53,470 nucleotides of DNA from Paracoccus versutus (GCF_000763885.1 NZ_JRKO01000041.1:1-53470); one strand, 5' to 3'. Positions 24,069 to 33,030 are shown, counted from the first letter of the stretch. Translations and numbers: made by a program. Notes: a model not told the origin generated them from the letters alone.

Positions 24069-25049
24069 TCATTCCGGGATCAGGTCGTTGGTGAAATAGT
24101 CGGCGACCTGCCAGCCGGGATTGACCACGCCGGCACGCTCCATGCCCTTCAGCGCGGCTTCCCAATCCTCGTCCGCCTGCCAGCCCAGCGGCTTGCCCTG
24201 GGTCGCGGGCGTGTCGAAATATTCCACGGTCAGGCGGATCTGTTCGCGCAGCACGTCCGGGTTCAGCATGGCATCGGGACGCTGGGCCTGCATCGCCTCG
24301 ACGCCCAGGTCGGGATTTTTGGCGATTTCCGCCCAGGCGCGCTGCTGGACCGCGACCAGCTTCTCCAGCGCCTCCGCCCGGTTGGCGATCGTGTCGTCCG
24401 AGGCGACCAGGCCGTAGCTGGGAAAGAACAGGTCGGCCGAATCCGAGGTCAGGCATTTCGACGGCCGCTGCGCCTCGGCCAACGGCAGGGCCGAGGCGAC
24501 GGTGGACATCATCCCGTCCGCCCGCCCCGAGGTATAGGTGCCCCACAGGGCCGAGGCATCGACGAACTCGATGGGGGTGTTGTTGCGATCCAGCCCGCCG
24601 GCGGCCAGGAAGGTGTCGATATAGGGCGCCCAGGGGCTGGCGGCGAAGACGACGATCTTCTTGCCCTTGAGATCCGCGATCTGCTCGACCGGCGCATCCT
24701 TGTCGACCAGCACGCAAAGATCGGTGCGGCGGTCCCAGCCGGCGATGCCCTTGACCTTGGCGCCGCCCTGGCGCGCCGCCGGGACCAGGCCCAGCTGGAT
24801 CTGGCCGACATCGACCTGGCCGGCGTTGACCAGCTGCAAGGTATTGCCCGAGCCGCGCCCGTCCTGCACGTCCACATCCAGCCCGGCTTCCTTGAACCAG
24901 CCCTGCTGCTGGGCCAGGTGCATGGCGGCATGGCTGCCCCATGGCGAGAAGTCCAGCCGCACCGTCAGTTTGTCCTGCGCCAGGCCGGGCCCGGCCAGGA
25001 TCAGCAGCGCAGCGGCGGCGGCTGGCGGCAAGATCTGCATCTTTCTCAT
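24069..25049 (-). CDS. NMT1/THI5-like ABC substrate-binding protein
   Basis: A 326-residue periplasmic protein. The signal peptide ends at about residue 24 (LLILAGPGLA, then QDK). The mature fold opens with KLTVRLDFSPWGSHAAMHLAQ and continues GWFKEAGLDVDVQDGRGSGNT, the typical start of NMT1-like proteins that bind pyrimidines, riboflavin/thiamine precursors, taurine or related small molecules. GGAGAGGACGA precedes the ATG at 25049. It is the first gene of the six-gene minus-strand unit and is transcribed away from hyuA across an AT-rich promoter region. The ligand is not evident. Confidence 0.85.
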   Translation of the reverse strand: MRKMQILPPAAAAALLILAGPGLAQDKLTVRLDFSPWGSHAAMHLAQQQGWFKEAGLDVDVQDGRGSGNTLQLVNAGQVDVGQIQLGLVPAARQGGAKVKGIAGWDRRTDLCVLVDKDAPVEQIADLKGKKIVVFAASPWAPYIDTFLAAGGLDRNNTPIEFVDASALWGTYTSGRADGMMSTVASALPLAEAQRPSKCLTSDSADLFFPSYGLVASDDTIANRAEALEKLVAVQQRAWAEIAKNPDLGVEAMQAQRPDAMLNPDVLREQIRLTVEYFDTPATQGKPLGWQADEDWEAALKGMERAGVVNPGWQVADYFTNDLIPE

Positions 25050-25123
25050 TCGTCCTCTCCTGTTGTGCGGCCTGCGGCGAATCGCCCGCGGGTGTTCTTG
25101 TTTCCAAGATGATTAATAGCACT

Positions 25124-25256
25124 ACTAGTCCAATTGTAATCAAGTTTCTTTAGCGTATCCGGCGAAAAACATCAGTAATATACTGTAATATATAGAATAA
25201 AAAATCGCTTGTCGGTTCGGAAACCTGCGTGTTACTAAACTAACCAACTAGTCCAA
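25124..25256. promoter_or_regulatory. AT-rich divergent promoter with repeated ACTAGTCCAA
   Basis: The spacer 25050-25270 is strikingly AT-rich for this genome (especially 25111-25210). Two exact direct copies of ACTAGTCCAA lie at 25124-25133 and 25247-25256, one near each divergent gene. The second is immediately before the hyuA ribosome site. ACTAGT is itself palindromic. These are good candidates for operator half-sites of the TetR protein encoded at 29981, which would tie the hydantoinase genes and the divergent importer to one signal. Confidence 0.6.
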
Positions 25257-25270
25257 CAAGGATGGGAATC

Positions 25271-27355
25271 ATGACGGTTTCAGCGACCAGAACTGCGCGA
25301 ATCGGCGTCGACATCGGCGGCACCTTCACCGATCTCGTGATGATCGAGGGCGACGGGCGGCTCTATCATGCCAAGGTGCCCTCGACCCCCGCGGCCCCCG
25401 AGGAGGCGGTGATCGCCGGCATCTCGGACCTGGTGCGGGATTCGGGCATCTCTGTCGCCGATGTGCGCGAGATCGTGCATGGCACCACCGTCGGCTCGAA
25501 CACGCTGCTGCAAAAGGTCGGCGCGCGGGCCGGCCTGATCACCACGGCCGGATTCCGCGACGTGCTGGAGATCGGCCGGCTGCGCACGCCGAACATGTTC
25601 GACCTGCAATGGGACAAGCCCGCGCCGCTGATCCCGCGCCGGCACCGGCTGGAGGCGCAGGAGCGCATCGCCGCCGACGGCACCGTCATCACGCCGCTGG
25701 ACGAGGCAAGCGTCATCGCCGCCGCCGCCGCCCTGGTCGAGGCGGGGGTGGACTCCATCGCCGTCTGCTTCCTGAACAGCTATCGCAATCCCGTCCATGA
25801 ACAGCGCGCCGAGGAACTGATCCGTGCGCGCTTCCCCAAGGTCCAGATCACCACCTCGGTCTCGGTCCTGCCCGAGGCCAAGGAATACGAGCGCACCAGC
25901 ACCACGGTGGTGAACGCCTATGTCGGGCCGGTCCTGGCCGCCTATCTGCAGCGCCTGCAGACCGGCATCAGAAGGCTGGGCGTGAATGCGCCGCTGCTGG
26001 TCAGCAACTCGAACGGCGCGCTGGCCTCGGCCGAGACGGCCTGCGAGAAGCCGGTGTTCTTCATCTCGTCGGGACGGGCGGCCGGCGCCGTCGGCGGTGC
26101 CCGCCTGGGCGAGGCGCTGGCCCAGGAAAACCTGGTCATCTTCGACATGGGCGGCACCACCGCCTCGGCCACGCTGGTCAATGGCGGCGAGTTGAGCCGG
26201 GTCAGCGAATACGAATTCCGCGCCGGGATCTCGACGCCTTCGCGCTTCATCAAGGCCGGGGGCTACATGATGAGCGTGCCGACCGTCGACGTGGCCGAGG
26301 TGGGCAGCGGCGCCGGCTCGATCGCCGCGCTGGACAGCGCCGGGCTGATCCGGGTCGGGCCGCTCTCGGCCGGGGCCGATCCGGGGCCGGTCTGCTACGG
26401 CCTTGGCGGCGAGGCGCCGACGGTGACGGATGCGAACCTGGTGCTGGGCTACCTGCCCGAGGAACTGGCCGGCGGCGCGCGCCACCTGGACAAGGCCGCG
26501 TCCGAGGCCGCCATCGCCGCCCGGCTGGGCGACGCGCTTGGCCTTGAGGCGACCGAGGCCGCCCATGGCATCCGCGAGGTGGTGAACGCCAACATGGCCC
26601 GCGCCATCCGCGCCGTGACTGTCGAGCGCGGCGTGGACCCGCGCGACTTCACCCTGGTCGCCATCGGCGGCTCGGGCCCCGTGCATGCCGCCGCCATCGC
26701 CTCGCTCCTGTCGATGGACAAGCTGCTGATCCCGGCCACGCCCGGCGTTTTTACCGCCATGGGCATGCTTTCGGGCGACATCGAGCGCTATTTCACCGCC
26801 CCCATCGGTCGCGTGGTCGAGGATGTGGACCTGCAAGACCTTGCCGCCGCGACCGCGGATCTGCGCCGGCAGGCCATCGCCAACCTGCGCGAGGAGGGCA
26901 TCCCCGAGGAGGCGATGGAACTGCTGCCCGAGGCGAACATGCGCTTTCGCGGCCAGGAAATGTCGCTGGCGATCCCCTTTGCCGAACCCTTCGATCCGGC
27001 CCGCGTGCGCGAGGATTTCCTGGAAACCTATCGCTCGATCTACAGCTATGTGTCGTCCGACGCGGTCGAGGTGGTCGGCATCCGCATGACCGGCCGCGGG
27101 CTGCGCCAGGGGCGGCTGGATTTCCGCAAGCTCTCGGCGCCGGATCACGAAGAGGCGGGGCCGGTCTCGCGGCGCAAGGTCTATTTCGGCAAGGATGCCG
27201 GCTGGATCGAAACCCCGGTCTATGACCGCACCCGCTCGCCGCGCAAGCTGACCGGCCCGGTCGTCCTGGAATCGAACGACTCGACCGTCGTCGTTCCGCC
27301 GGCCGCCACCGTCGAGCGCGACGATTTCCTGAACCTTCACATCCGCCTTTCGTAA
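25271..27355 (+). CDS. hyuA: Hydantoinase/oxoprolinase subunit A
   Basis: A 694-residue HyuA-family ATP-dependent amidohydrolase subunit. The actin-like ATPase motif RIGVDIGGTFTDLVMI opens the protein, followed by VHGTTVGSNTLL, FDMGGTTASATLV and IGGSGPVHA, all standard for 5-oxoprolinase/N-methylhydantoinase alpha chains. I prefer the ATG at 25271 over the one at 25262, because AAGGA then sits eight bases upstream. With the B subunit encoded 11 bases downstream it should open a cyclic amide (hydantoin, oxoproline or similar) at the cost of ATP. Exact ring substrate unknown. Confidence 0.9.
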   Translation: MTVSATRTARIGVDIGGTFTDLVMIEGDGRLYHAKVPSTPAAPEEAVIAGISDLVRDSGISVADVREIVHGTTVGSNTLLQKVGARAGLITTAGFRDVLEIGRLRTPNMFDLQWDKPAPLIPRRHRLEAQERIAADGTVITPLDEASVIAAAAALVEAGVDSIAVCFLNSYRNPVHEQRAEELIRARFPKVQITTSVSVLPEAKEYERTSTTVVNAYVGPVLAAYLQRLQTGIRRLGVNAPLLVSNSNGALASAETACEKPVFFISSGRAAGAVGGARLGEALAQENLVIFDMGGTTASATLVNGGELSRVSEYEFRAGISTPSRFIKAGGYMMSVPTVDVAEVGSGAGSIAALDSAGLIRVGPLSAGADPGPVCYGLGGEAPTVTDANLVLGYLPEELAGGARHLDKAASEAAIAARLGDALGLEATEAAHGIREVVNANMARAIRAVTVERGVDPRDFTLVAIGGSGPVHAAAIASLLSMDKLLIPATPGVFTAMGMLSGDIERYFTAPIGRVVEDVDLQDLAAATADLRRQAIANLREEGIPEEAMELLPEANMRFRGQEMSLAIPFAEPFDPARVREDFLETYRSIYSYVSSDAVEVVGIRMTGRGLRQGRLDFRKLSAPDHEEAGPVSRRKVYFGKDAGWIETPVYDRTRSPRKLTGPVVLESNDSTVVVPPAATVERDDFLNLHIRLS

Positions 27356-27366
27356 GGAGCGCCGTC

Positions 27367-29103
27367 ATGGCCGAGATTTCCGCCAACGACCCGATCACCT
27401 TTGCCGTGCTGAAAAGCGCCGTCGAATCCATCGTCGACGACATGGCCTATACGGTGATGCGGACCGCGCGTTCGCCCATCGTCCGCGACGTGCTGGATTA
27501 TTCCACCACCATGTGCGACGCCAAGGGCCGCATCCTGGCGCAGGCCAAGACCGTGGCGCTGCACCTGGGCGCCGTGCCCGACGCGATGGAGGCGCTGCTG
27601 GCGCGGTTCCAGGGCGACCTGCACCCCGGCGACGTCATCATCTTCAACGATCCCTATGAAGGCGGCATGCACCTGCCCGACATCTTCATGTTCAAGCCGA
27701 TCTTCCATGGCGACGAACATCTGGGTTTCTCGGTGGTGATCTGCCACCATTGCGACGTGGGCGGCCGCGTGCCCGGCTCGAACGCCAGCGACTCGACCGA
27801 GATCTTCCAGGAGGGGCTGCGCCTGCCGCCGCTGAAGCTTTATGATCGCGGGGTCCGCAACGACATCGTTTTCGACATCATCGGCCGCAACGTGCGCCTG
27901 CCGGACCTGGTCATCGGCGACATCGAGGCGCAGCTGGCGACCTGTGCGCTTGGCGAGCGCGAATTGCTGCGCATCGTCGACAAATACGGCGCGCCCGTCT
28001 TCAACCAGTTCCTTGCCGACTTCCTGGACTATGGCGAGCGGCTGACCCGCAACGAGATCGCCAAGTGGCCCGATGGCAGCTACGAGTTCACCGATTACAT
28101 CGACGGCGACGGCTTCGACCCGGCGCCGATCCCGATCAAGGTGACGATCACCGTCAAGGGCGACCACCTGGAGGTGGACTTCACCGGCAGCTCGCCCCAG
28201 GTCAAGGGCGCCATCAACTCGACCCTGTCCTTCGTGAAATCGGCCACCTACCTGGCGATCCGCTGCACGCTGGACAGCGAGGTGCCGAACAATTCGGGCA
28301 TGTATCGCGCCATCGACATCGCGGCGCCGAAGGGCTGCTTCCTGAACCCGCATTTCCCGGCGCCGGTCGCGGCGCGCGCCCTGACCGGCTATCGCGTGGT
28401 CGATACCGTGCTGGGCGCGCTGTCCAAGATCGTGCCGACCCGCGTCGCGGCGGCGGGCGAGGGCGGCAATTCGGTGGTCTGCCTGGGCGGCTATGACAGG
28501 CAAACCCGCCAGCCATTCGTCATGGTCGACATGATCAACGGCGCCCTGGGCGCGCGTGCCACCAAGGATGGCATCGACGCGATCACCAACCCGTCGCAGA
28601 ACATGTCGAACATGCCGGTCGAGCTGATGGAATCGACCTATCCGATCCGCATCGAGGAATATTCGCTGCGCACCGATTCCTGCGGTGCGGGCAGGCAGCG
28701 CGGCGGCCTGGGCGTGGTGCGGCAATACCGCCTGCTGGCCGAGGATGCGGTGCTGCAACTGCGTGCCGACCGTTACCAGCATCGGCCCTATGGCCTCTTC
28801 GGTGGCAATCCGGCCGCGTCCTCGCGCAACCTGCTGAGCCTGAACGGCGGCGCGTTCGAGCTGCTGGACAGCAAGGTCACGCGCAATGTCACCAGGGGCG
28901 ACGTGATCCGCCACGAACAGGCCGGCGGCGGCGGCTATGGCGACCCGTTGCAGCGCCCGCTGGAGCAGGTGCTGGAGGATGCGCTGGACGGCAAGATCAC
29001 CCCGGCCTTCGCCCGCGAGCATTACCGCGTCGTGATCGAGGATGGCCGCATCGACGAAAAGGCGACGGCCGAGCTGCGCAATCTGCAACCGGAGATGGCC
29101 TGA
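27367..29103 (+). CDS. hyuB: Hydantoinase/oxoprolinase subunit B
   Basis: A 578-residue HyuB-family subunit. Conserved stretches include VMRTARSPIVRDVLDYSTTMCD, FNDPYEGGMHLPDIFMF, ICHHCDVGGRVPGS and the glycine-rich GGGGYGDPLQRP at the C-terminal end. Its length is normal for separate B subunits. AAGGAG precedes the start, and the stop overlaps the next ATG (TGATG at 29101-29105), so A, B and the isomerase form one translation unit. Acetone/acetophenone carboxylase subunits are distant relatives and a weaker alternative. Confidence 0.9.
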   Translation: MAEISANDPITFAVLKSAVESIVDDMAYTVMRTARSPIVRDVLDYSTTMCDAKGRILAQAKTVALHLGAVPDAMEALLARFQGDLHPGDVIIFNDPYEGGMHLPDIFMFKPIFHGDEHLGFSVVICHHCDVGGRVPGSNASDSTEIFQEGLRLPPLKLYDRGVRNDIVFDIIGRNVRLPDLVIGDIEAQLATCALGERELLRIVDKYGAPVFNQFLADFLDYGERLTRNEIAKWPDGSYEFTDYIDGDGFDPAPIPIKVTITVKGDHLEVDFTGSSPQVKGAINSTLSFVKSATYLAIRCTLDSEVPNNSGMYRAIDIAAPKGCFLNPHFPAPVAARALTGYRVVDTVLGALSKIVPTRVAAAGEGGNSVVCLGGYDRQTRQPFVMVDMINGALGARATKDGIDAITNPSQNMSNMPVELMESTYPIRIEEYSLRTDSCGAGRQRGGLGVVRQYRLLAEDAVLQLRADRYQHRPYGLFGGNPAASSRNLLSLNGGAFELLDSKVTRNVTRGDVIRHEQAGGGGYGDPLQRPLEQVLEDALDGKITPAFAREHYRVVIEDGRIDEKATAELRNLQPEMA

Positions 29104-29948
29104 TGCCCGATCTGCGCCGCTTTGCGATCAACCAGATCACCACGCGCGACTGGACCCTTGAACAGGCGGTCGATGGCTATGCCCGGCAGGGGGTGGCCGG
29201 GATCGGGGTCTGGATGGATTATCTGGACGCCGCCGGGGTCGGGCGGGGCGCCCGGCTGATCCGCGATGCCGGGCTGTTCGTGCCCTGCCTTTGCACCAGC
29301 GCCTGGGTCAATATCGCGGAGAAGGCCGGCTTTGCCGCCGCTCTTGCCGAAAACCGCCGCCGCCTGGACGCGGCGGCCGAGATCGGCGCGCCCTGCCTGG
29401 TCGTGGTGCCGGGCGGGCTGGCCACGGGGGAAAAGGATTTGGCGGCGGCGCGGTCGCGGGTGATCGGCGCGCTGGAAGAGCTTTTGCCCCATGCCCGGCA
29501 GGTCGGGGTCAAGCTGGGCCTCGAGCCCCTGCATCCGATGTATGCCGCCGATCGCAGCTGTCTCAACAGCTTTGCGCATTGCCTGGATCTTTGCCGCAGC
29601 CTGGGCGACGGCGCGGGCATCGTCGCCGACACCTATCATTGCTGGTGGGACGCCGGTTTCCTGCCGGGGCTGCGCCAGGCGGGGCCGGAAAACATCCTGA
29701 CCTTCCATCTGTGCGACTGGCTTGTGCCGACCCGCGATCTATACCATGACAGGGGCATGATCGGCGACGGCGTGGTCGACTTCGCGGGGTGCAAGGCGCT
29801 TCTCGACGAGATCGGCTATGACGGTCCCTTCGAGATCGAGCTGTTCTCGAAGTTCGACTGGTGGTTGCGCGACGGCAACGAAACGGTCGCCGTTTCGGTC
29901 GAGCGTTGCGCGCCCTTTGTGAGGGAAAGGCAGAAGGTGCCGTGCTGA
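29103..29948 (+). CDS. Sugar phosphate isomerase/epimerase-like TIM barrel
   Basis: A 281-residue AP-endonuclease-2/xylose-isomerase-like barrel. The metal-ligand pattern is spread over VKLGLEPLHP (Glu), IVADTYHCWWD (Asp and His), TFHLCDW (His/Asp) and GPFEIELFS (Glu). Members isomerise or epimerise sugars and related hydroxy acids with a divalent metal. It overlaps hyuB by one base, so it probably handles the ring-opened product or a racemic intermediate of the hydantoinase step. No precise substrate can be assigned. Confidence 0.75.
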   Translation: MPDLRRFAINQITTRDWTLEQAVDGYARQGVAGIGVWMDYLDAAGVGRGARLIRDAGLFVPCLCTSAWVNIAEKAGFAAALAENRRRLDAAAEIGAPCLVVVPGGLATGEKDLAAARSRVIGALEELLPHARQVGVKLGLEPLHPMYAADRSCLNSFAHCLDLCRSLGDGAGIVADTYHCWWDAGFLPGLRQAGPENILTFHLCDWLVPTRDLYHDRGMIGDGVVDFAGCKALLDEIGYDGPFEIELFSKFDWWLRDGNETVAVSVERCAPFVRERQKVPC

Positions 29949-29980
29949 ACGGCCCTTTGCCGGAAGGGGTAGGAGGGCAG

Positions 29981-30649
29981 ATGGCGGAGAAACCCGCTAT
30001 CCGGGATGCGATACGGACGCAGGAAAAGATCCTCGCGGCGGCGCAGGCCGAATTCGCGCGCCGCGGCTATGACGGCGCGCGCGTGGATGCCATCGTGGCG
30101 CGGGCCAAGGTCAGCAAGAACCTGCTCTACCACTATTTCCGCGGCAAGGAGGATCTGTATATCCGCATCCTCGAACGCACCTACGAGACGCTTCGCCGCC
30201 GGCAGAGCGACGTTCCGGTGAACGGGCTCGACCCGCTCAGCGCGATGATCCGGCTTTGCGAGAACACCTTCCGGGTCTTCGTCGAAGAGCCGGACGTGAT
30301 CGTGATGCTGAACACGGAAAACCTCTATCGCGCCCGGCATATCGCCAAGTCCACGATCATCCGCAGCATGTATGACCGGCTGTCGGAAAACCTGCGCGAG
30401 ATCCTGCGGGCCGGGGAAGAGCAGGGCGTGTTCCGCAAGGGCGTCGATCCGGTCGAACTGTATATCTCGATCTCGGGCCTGGGCTATTTCTACCTGTCGA
30501 ACCAGCACACGCTGTCGATGCTGTTCAACCGAAAGCTGAGCGCGCCCGAGAATATCGAGCATCGGCAGGCACATCTGGTCGACATGGTGATCAGCTACCT
30601 GACCCGCCAGCCCGAGCCCGGCGACTGGACGCCGGAACTGGCGCGCTGA
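29981..30649 (+). CDS. TetR-family regulator (RutR-like C-terminal domain)
   Basis: A 222-residue TetR protein. The helix-turn-helix is RVDAIVARAKVSKNLLYHYFRGKEDLY, a RutR/AcrR-like pattern; the C-terminal helical ligand domain follows. The ATG at 29981 is preceded by AGGAGGG, which rules out the longer frame beginning at 29861 inside the isomerase gene. It is in line with hyuA, hyuB and the isomerase, and probably controls them and the divergent importer through the ACTAGTCCAA sites; RutR itself answers to pyrimidines, so a ring-shaped nitrogen compound is a reasonable guess for the ligand. Confidence 0.82.
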   Translation: MAEKPAIRDAIRTQEKILAAAQAEFARRGYDGARVDAIVARAKVSKNLLYHYFRGKEDLYIRILERTYETLRRRQSDVPVNGLDPLSAMIRLCENTFRVFVEEPDVIVMLNTENLYRARHIAKSTIIRSMYDRLSENLREILRAGEEQGVFRKGVDPVELYISISGLGYFYLSNQHTLSMLFNRKLSAPENIEHRQAHLVDMVISYLTRQPEPGDWTPELAR

Positions 30650-30690
30650 CCGGCGCGCCGGCAAGGATCATCCCGACCGCGAGGATTGGC

Positions 30691-31554
30691 ATGGCTGACC
30701 ACAATGCCGGCCGCTTCATCGGCACCGCCATCGGGCCGATGCTTTGGGGCACGACCTATGTCGTCTTCGTCGGGACATTGCCGACGGATCACCCGGTGCT
30801 GATCTCGGCGCTGCGGGCGTTGCCGGCGGGGCTCTTGCTGCTGCTTCTGGTCCGGCGCCTGCCGCCGCGCCGCATCCTGTTTCCCGTCACCGTGCTGGCG
30901 CTGACCAATATCGGCCTGTTCTTTGCCTTGCTGCTGATCAGCGCGGCCCGGCTGCCGGGCGGGATCACCGCCACGCTGGCCGCCTGCCAGCCCTTGCTGG
31001 TCGCGTTCCTGGCATGGCCGCTGCTGGGGCGGCGGCCGGGGATGGGCCAGATCGCGCTGGCGGTGCTGGGCATGGCCGGCGTCGGACTGATGGTGCTGAA
31101 CGGCGGCCTCGCCTTCGACCCGGCCGGCGTCCTGGCCGGTATCGGCGCGGCATTGTCCATGGCGCTCGGCATCGTGCTGATGGAGCGCTGGCGCGATCTT
31201 GCGCCGCCGGTGCAGATGACGGCATGGCAATTGCTGATCGGGGGCGCCCTGATCCTGCCCATTGCCCTGCTGGTCGAGGGCCTGCCCGCGCATTGGGACA
31301 TGCGCAACAGCCTAGGCCTGGGCTATCTGGTGCTGTTCGCGACCGCCCTGGGCTATTGGCTCTGGGTCGGCGGCGTGCAGCGGCTGGGCAGCCGGGTTTC
31401 GGTGCTGGCATTCCTCAGCCCGGTGGTGGCATTGCTTCTGGGCATCGGCCTCATGCACGAGACGCTGGACGCGCAGCAGGGGCTGGGCGTGGCGATGGTG
31501 TTCCTGTCGATCGGGCTTTCGGTCAGGACGTCCCTTTCCGGCGGGAAGGCGTGA
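30691..31554 (+). CDS. DMT-superfamily (EamA) transporter
   Basis: A 287-residue integral membrane protein with ten predicted helices in two EamA repeats (first repeat from about residue 10 to 130, second from about 145 to 280). GAGGA lies five bases before the ATG. EamA carriers usually export amino acids or metabolites. Here it follows the TetR gene by 41 bases and could export a toxic intermediate or end product of the hydantoinase pathway. Its last 32 bases overlap the convergent AraC regulator gene. Confidence 0.8.
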   Translation: MADHNAGRFIGTAIGPMLWGTTYVVFVGTLPTDHPVLISALRALPAGLLLLLLVRRLPPRRILFPVTVLALTNIGLFFALLLISAARLPGGITATLAACQPLLVAFLAWPLLGRRPGMGQIALAVLGMAGVGLMVLNGGLAFDPAGVLAGIGAALSMALGIVLMERWRDLAPPVQMTAWQLLIGGALILPIALLVEGLPAHWDMRNSLGLGYLVLFATALGYWLWVGGVQRLGSRVSVLAFLSPVVALLLGIGLMHETLDAQQGLGVAMVFLSIGLSVRTSLSGGKA

Positions 31555-32560
31555 TCCCGTCCGGCTCATTCTTCCTGATCCCGGCGCCCTTGCGGGTCCT
31601 GTGAGGCGAATGGCCGTAAAAATCCCGATAGGCCTTGGAAAAATGCGAGGCCGAGGAAAACCCGCTTGCCATGGCGATGTCCACGATCGGGGTATTCGTC
31701 TGGTGCAGCAGAAGCCTGGCGCGTTCCAGCCTGAGCTTCATGTAATATTTGGCGGGGGAAATATGCAGCTCCTGCTGAAAGATCCTTTCGACCTGGCGGC
31801 GCGTCAACCCGATGCCCGACAATATGTCCTTGACGGGAATCGGATCGGTCAGCGATTCCTGCATTCGCTCGATCAAGGTTGTCACGACCTGGTTTTGCCT
31901 GTTGACATGCGACGTGAGAATGGATCTTTGCCGGTGCCCCGGATTGCGGATGCGGTCGACAATCGCGCGCTCGCAGATCGCGGCGACGATTTCCTCGCCA
32001 TGTTCCTGCTGGATCAGGTAGAGTATCATGTCGAACGCGGCCATCCCGCCGGCGCAGGTCGCGATCCCGTTGTCGATCTCGAACAGGGCGGCACGGACCG
32101 AGGCGTCATGGAATTGCTCGCCAAAGCTGGCGGCATTTTCCCAATGGATGACGCATCTCCTTTCGCCCAGAAGCTTGGCCTGGCCCAGGATATATGCGCC
32201 GGTGCAAAGGCTTCCGATCATGCAGCCGCTCTGCTTGCATTCGCGCAACCAGGATTCGGTCGCCCTGTCGGAATGGGTCTGGATATTCAGGCCGCCGCAG
32301 ACGATTACCGTCGAATCGCGGATCGAGGCATTCACCGAGCGACGCAAAGCCGCGACCGAGCTGTCGCAATGGATTTGCACGCCGCAACTGGATTGGACCT
32401 CGTCCCCTTGGGGCGCGACGACCTTCCAGGTATAGACATCGTATCCAATGGCGGCATTCGCCATGCGCAGGGCTTCGACGGCGGATGAAAAGGCAAGCAG
32501 CGTGAATTCCGGCATGAGCAGGAATACGAACGCTTTTCCTTTGTTAGCCAACTTGTTCAT
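31523..32560 (-). CDS. GlxA-type AraC regulator (GbdR-like)
   Basis: A 345-residue regulator with an N-terminal class I glutamine-amidotransferase-like domain (about residues 10-190, with IGSLCTGAYILGQAKLL at the nucleophile-elbow position) and a C-terminal double AraC helix-turn-helix (about 225-325, ending GFSSASHFSKAYRDFYG). This layout is that of GbdR, CdhR and ArgR, activators of betaine, carnitine and arginine catabolism. It lies beside purU, with tandem repeats in between, and at the border of the betaine block. Codon use is less GC-biased than in regions 3-5. I expect it to respond to dimethylglycine or betaine, by homology only. Confidence 0.82.
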   Translation of the reverse strand: MNKLANKGKAFVFLLMPEFTLLAFSSAVEALRMANAAIGYDVYTWKVVAPQGDEVQSSCGVQIHCDSSVAALRRSVNASIRDSTVIVCGGLNIQTHSDRATESWLRECKQSGCMIGSLCTGAYILGQAKLLGERRCVIHWENAASFGEQFHDASVRAALFEIDNGIATCAGGMAAFDMILYLIQQEHGEEIVAAICERAIVDRIRNPGHRQRSILTSHVNRQNQVVTTLIERMQESLTDPIPVKDILSGIGLTRRQVERIFQQELHISPAKYYMKLRLERARLLLHQTNTPIVDIAMASGFSSASHFSKAYRDFYGHSPHRTRKGAGIRKNEPDGITPSRRKGTS

Positions 32561-33030
32561 GTGAAGCGTTGCCCCGTGGCCACGGCAACCCCCGCATATG
32601 CAGATGCCGGGTCAGCCAGGACAAGGGAGGTAATTTAACGGCGGCGCGGGTCCAATAACATCTGCGACGGCGTGCCGGTAATTTTGGGACGTGTCGAACC
32701 GGATGGCTATCACGTTTCGGGGGGGCAAAGCGGCAAGGGCATTTTCCGCCCATATCGCGCAAAAGCGCGGCGCAATGTTACGTTTCGATGACGCAGTTGT
32801 TCTTTCGCGAAATTCGGACAGGTCGTAACCATTTCGGACACGCCATAACCATCGGGTCGCGACATGCCATGTTTCGAAGCATTTCATGCCTTGCTTCATG
32901 GCGTCGCGCGGCTTGCGCTGCGGCCTGGGGCGAAACCGACGCAGCCCGATCTTGAAATGCTTCGAAATCAATCAGGGCGGCATTCTCGTGGATTTGCCCG
33001 GCTCTTGATTTCCGGGGAGAGAGAAAAGAT
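32561..33030. other. Intergenic region upstream of purU
   Basis: About 470 bases between the divergent AraC regulator and purU, somewhat lower in GC than the coding sequence around it. Short open frames here show no family resemblance or ribosome sites. The notable content is the tandem-repeat block at 32811-32868; the rest is unassigned. Confidence 0.6.
32811..32868. promoter_or_regulatory. Tandem 20-base repeats, candidate AraC-type activator sites
   Basis: Bases 32811-32830 and 32831-32850 are two head-to-tail 20-mers that agree at 16 of 20 positions (pattern A-TTCGGACA-G-C-TAACC). Read on the minus strand, each begins TGTCCG and has GGTTA centrally or at its start; a third half-site TGTCGC lies next to them at 32860-32865. 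Regular spacing of about two helix turns upstream of an activator-controlled gene fits GlxA/ArgR-type AraC binding. Distance to the purU start is about 165 bases. Confidence 0.55.

Noticed and set aside
25280..27340. 686-codon minus-strand open frame
   Set aside because: Mirror of hyuA with arginine/glycine-rich sequence; hyuA has complete family motifs.
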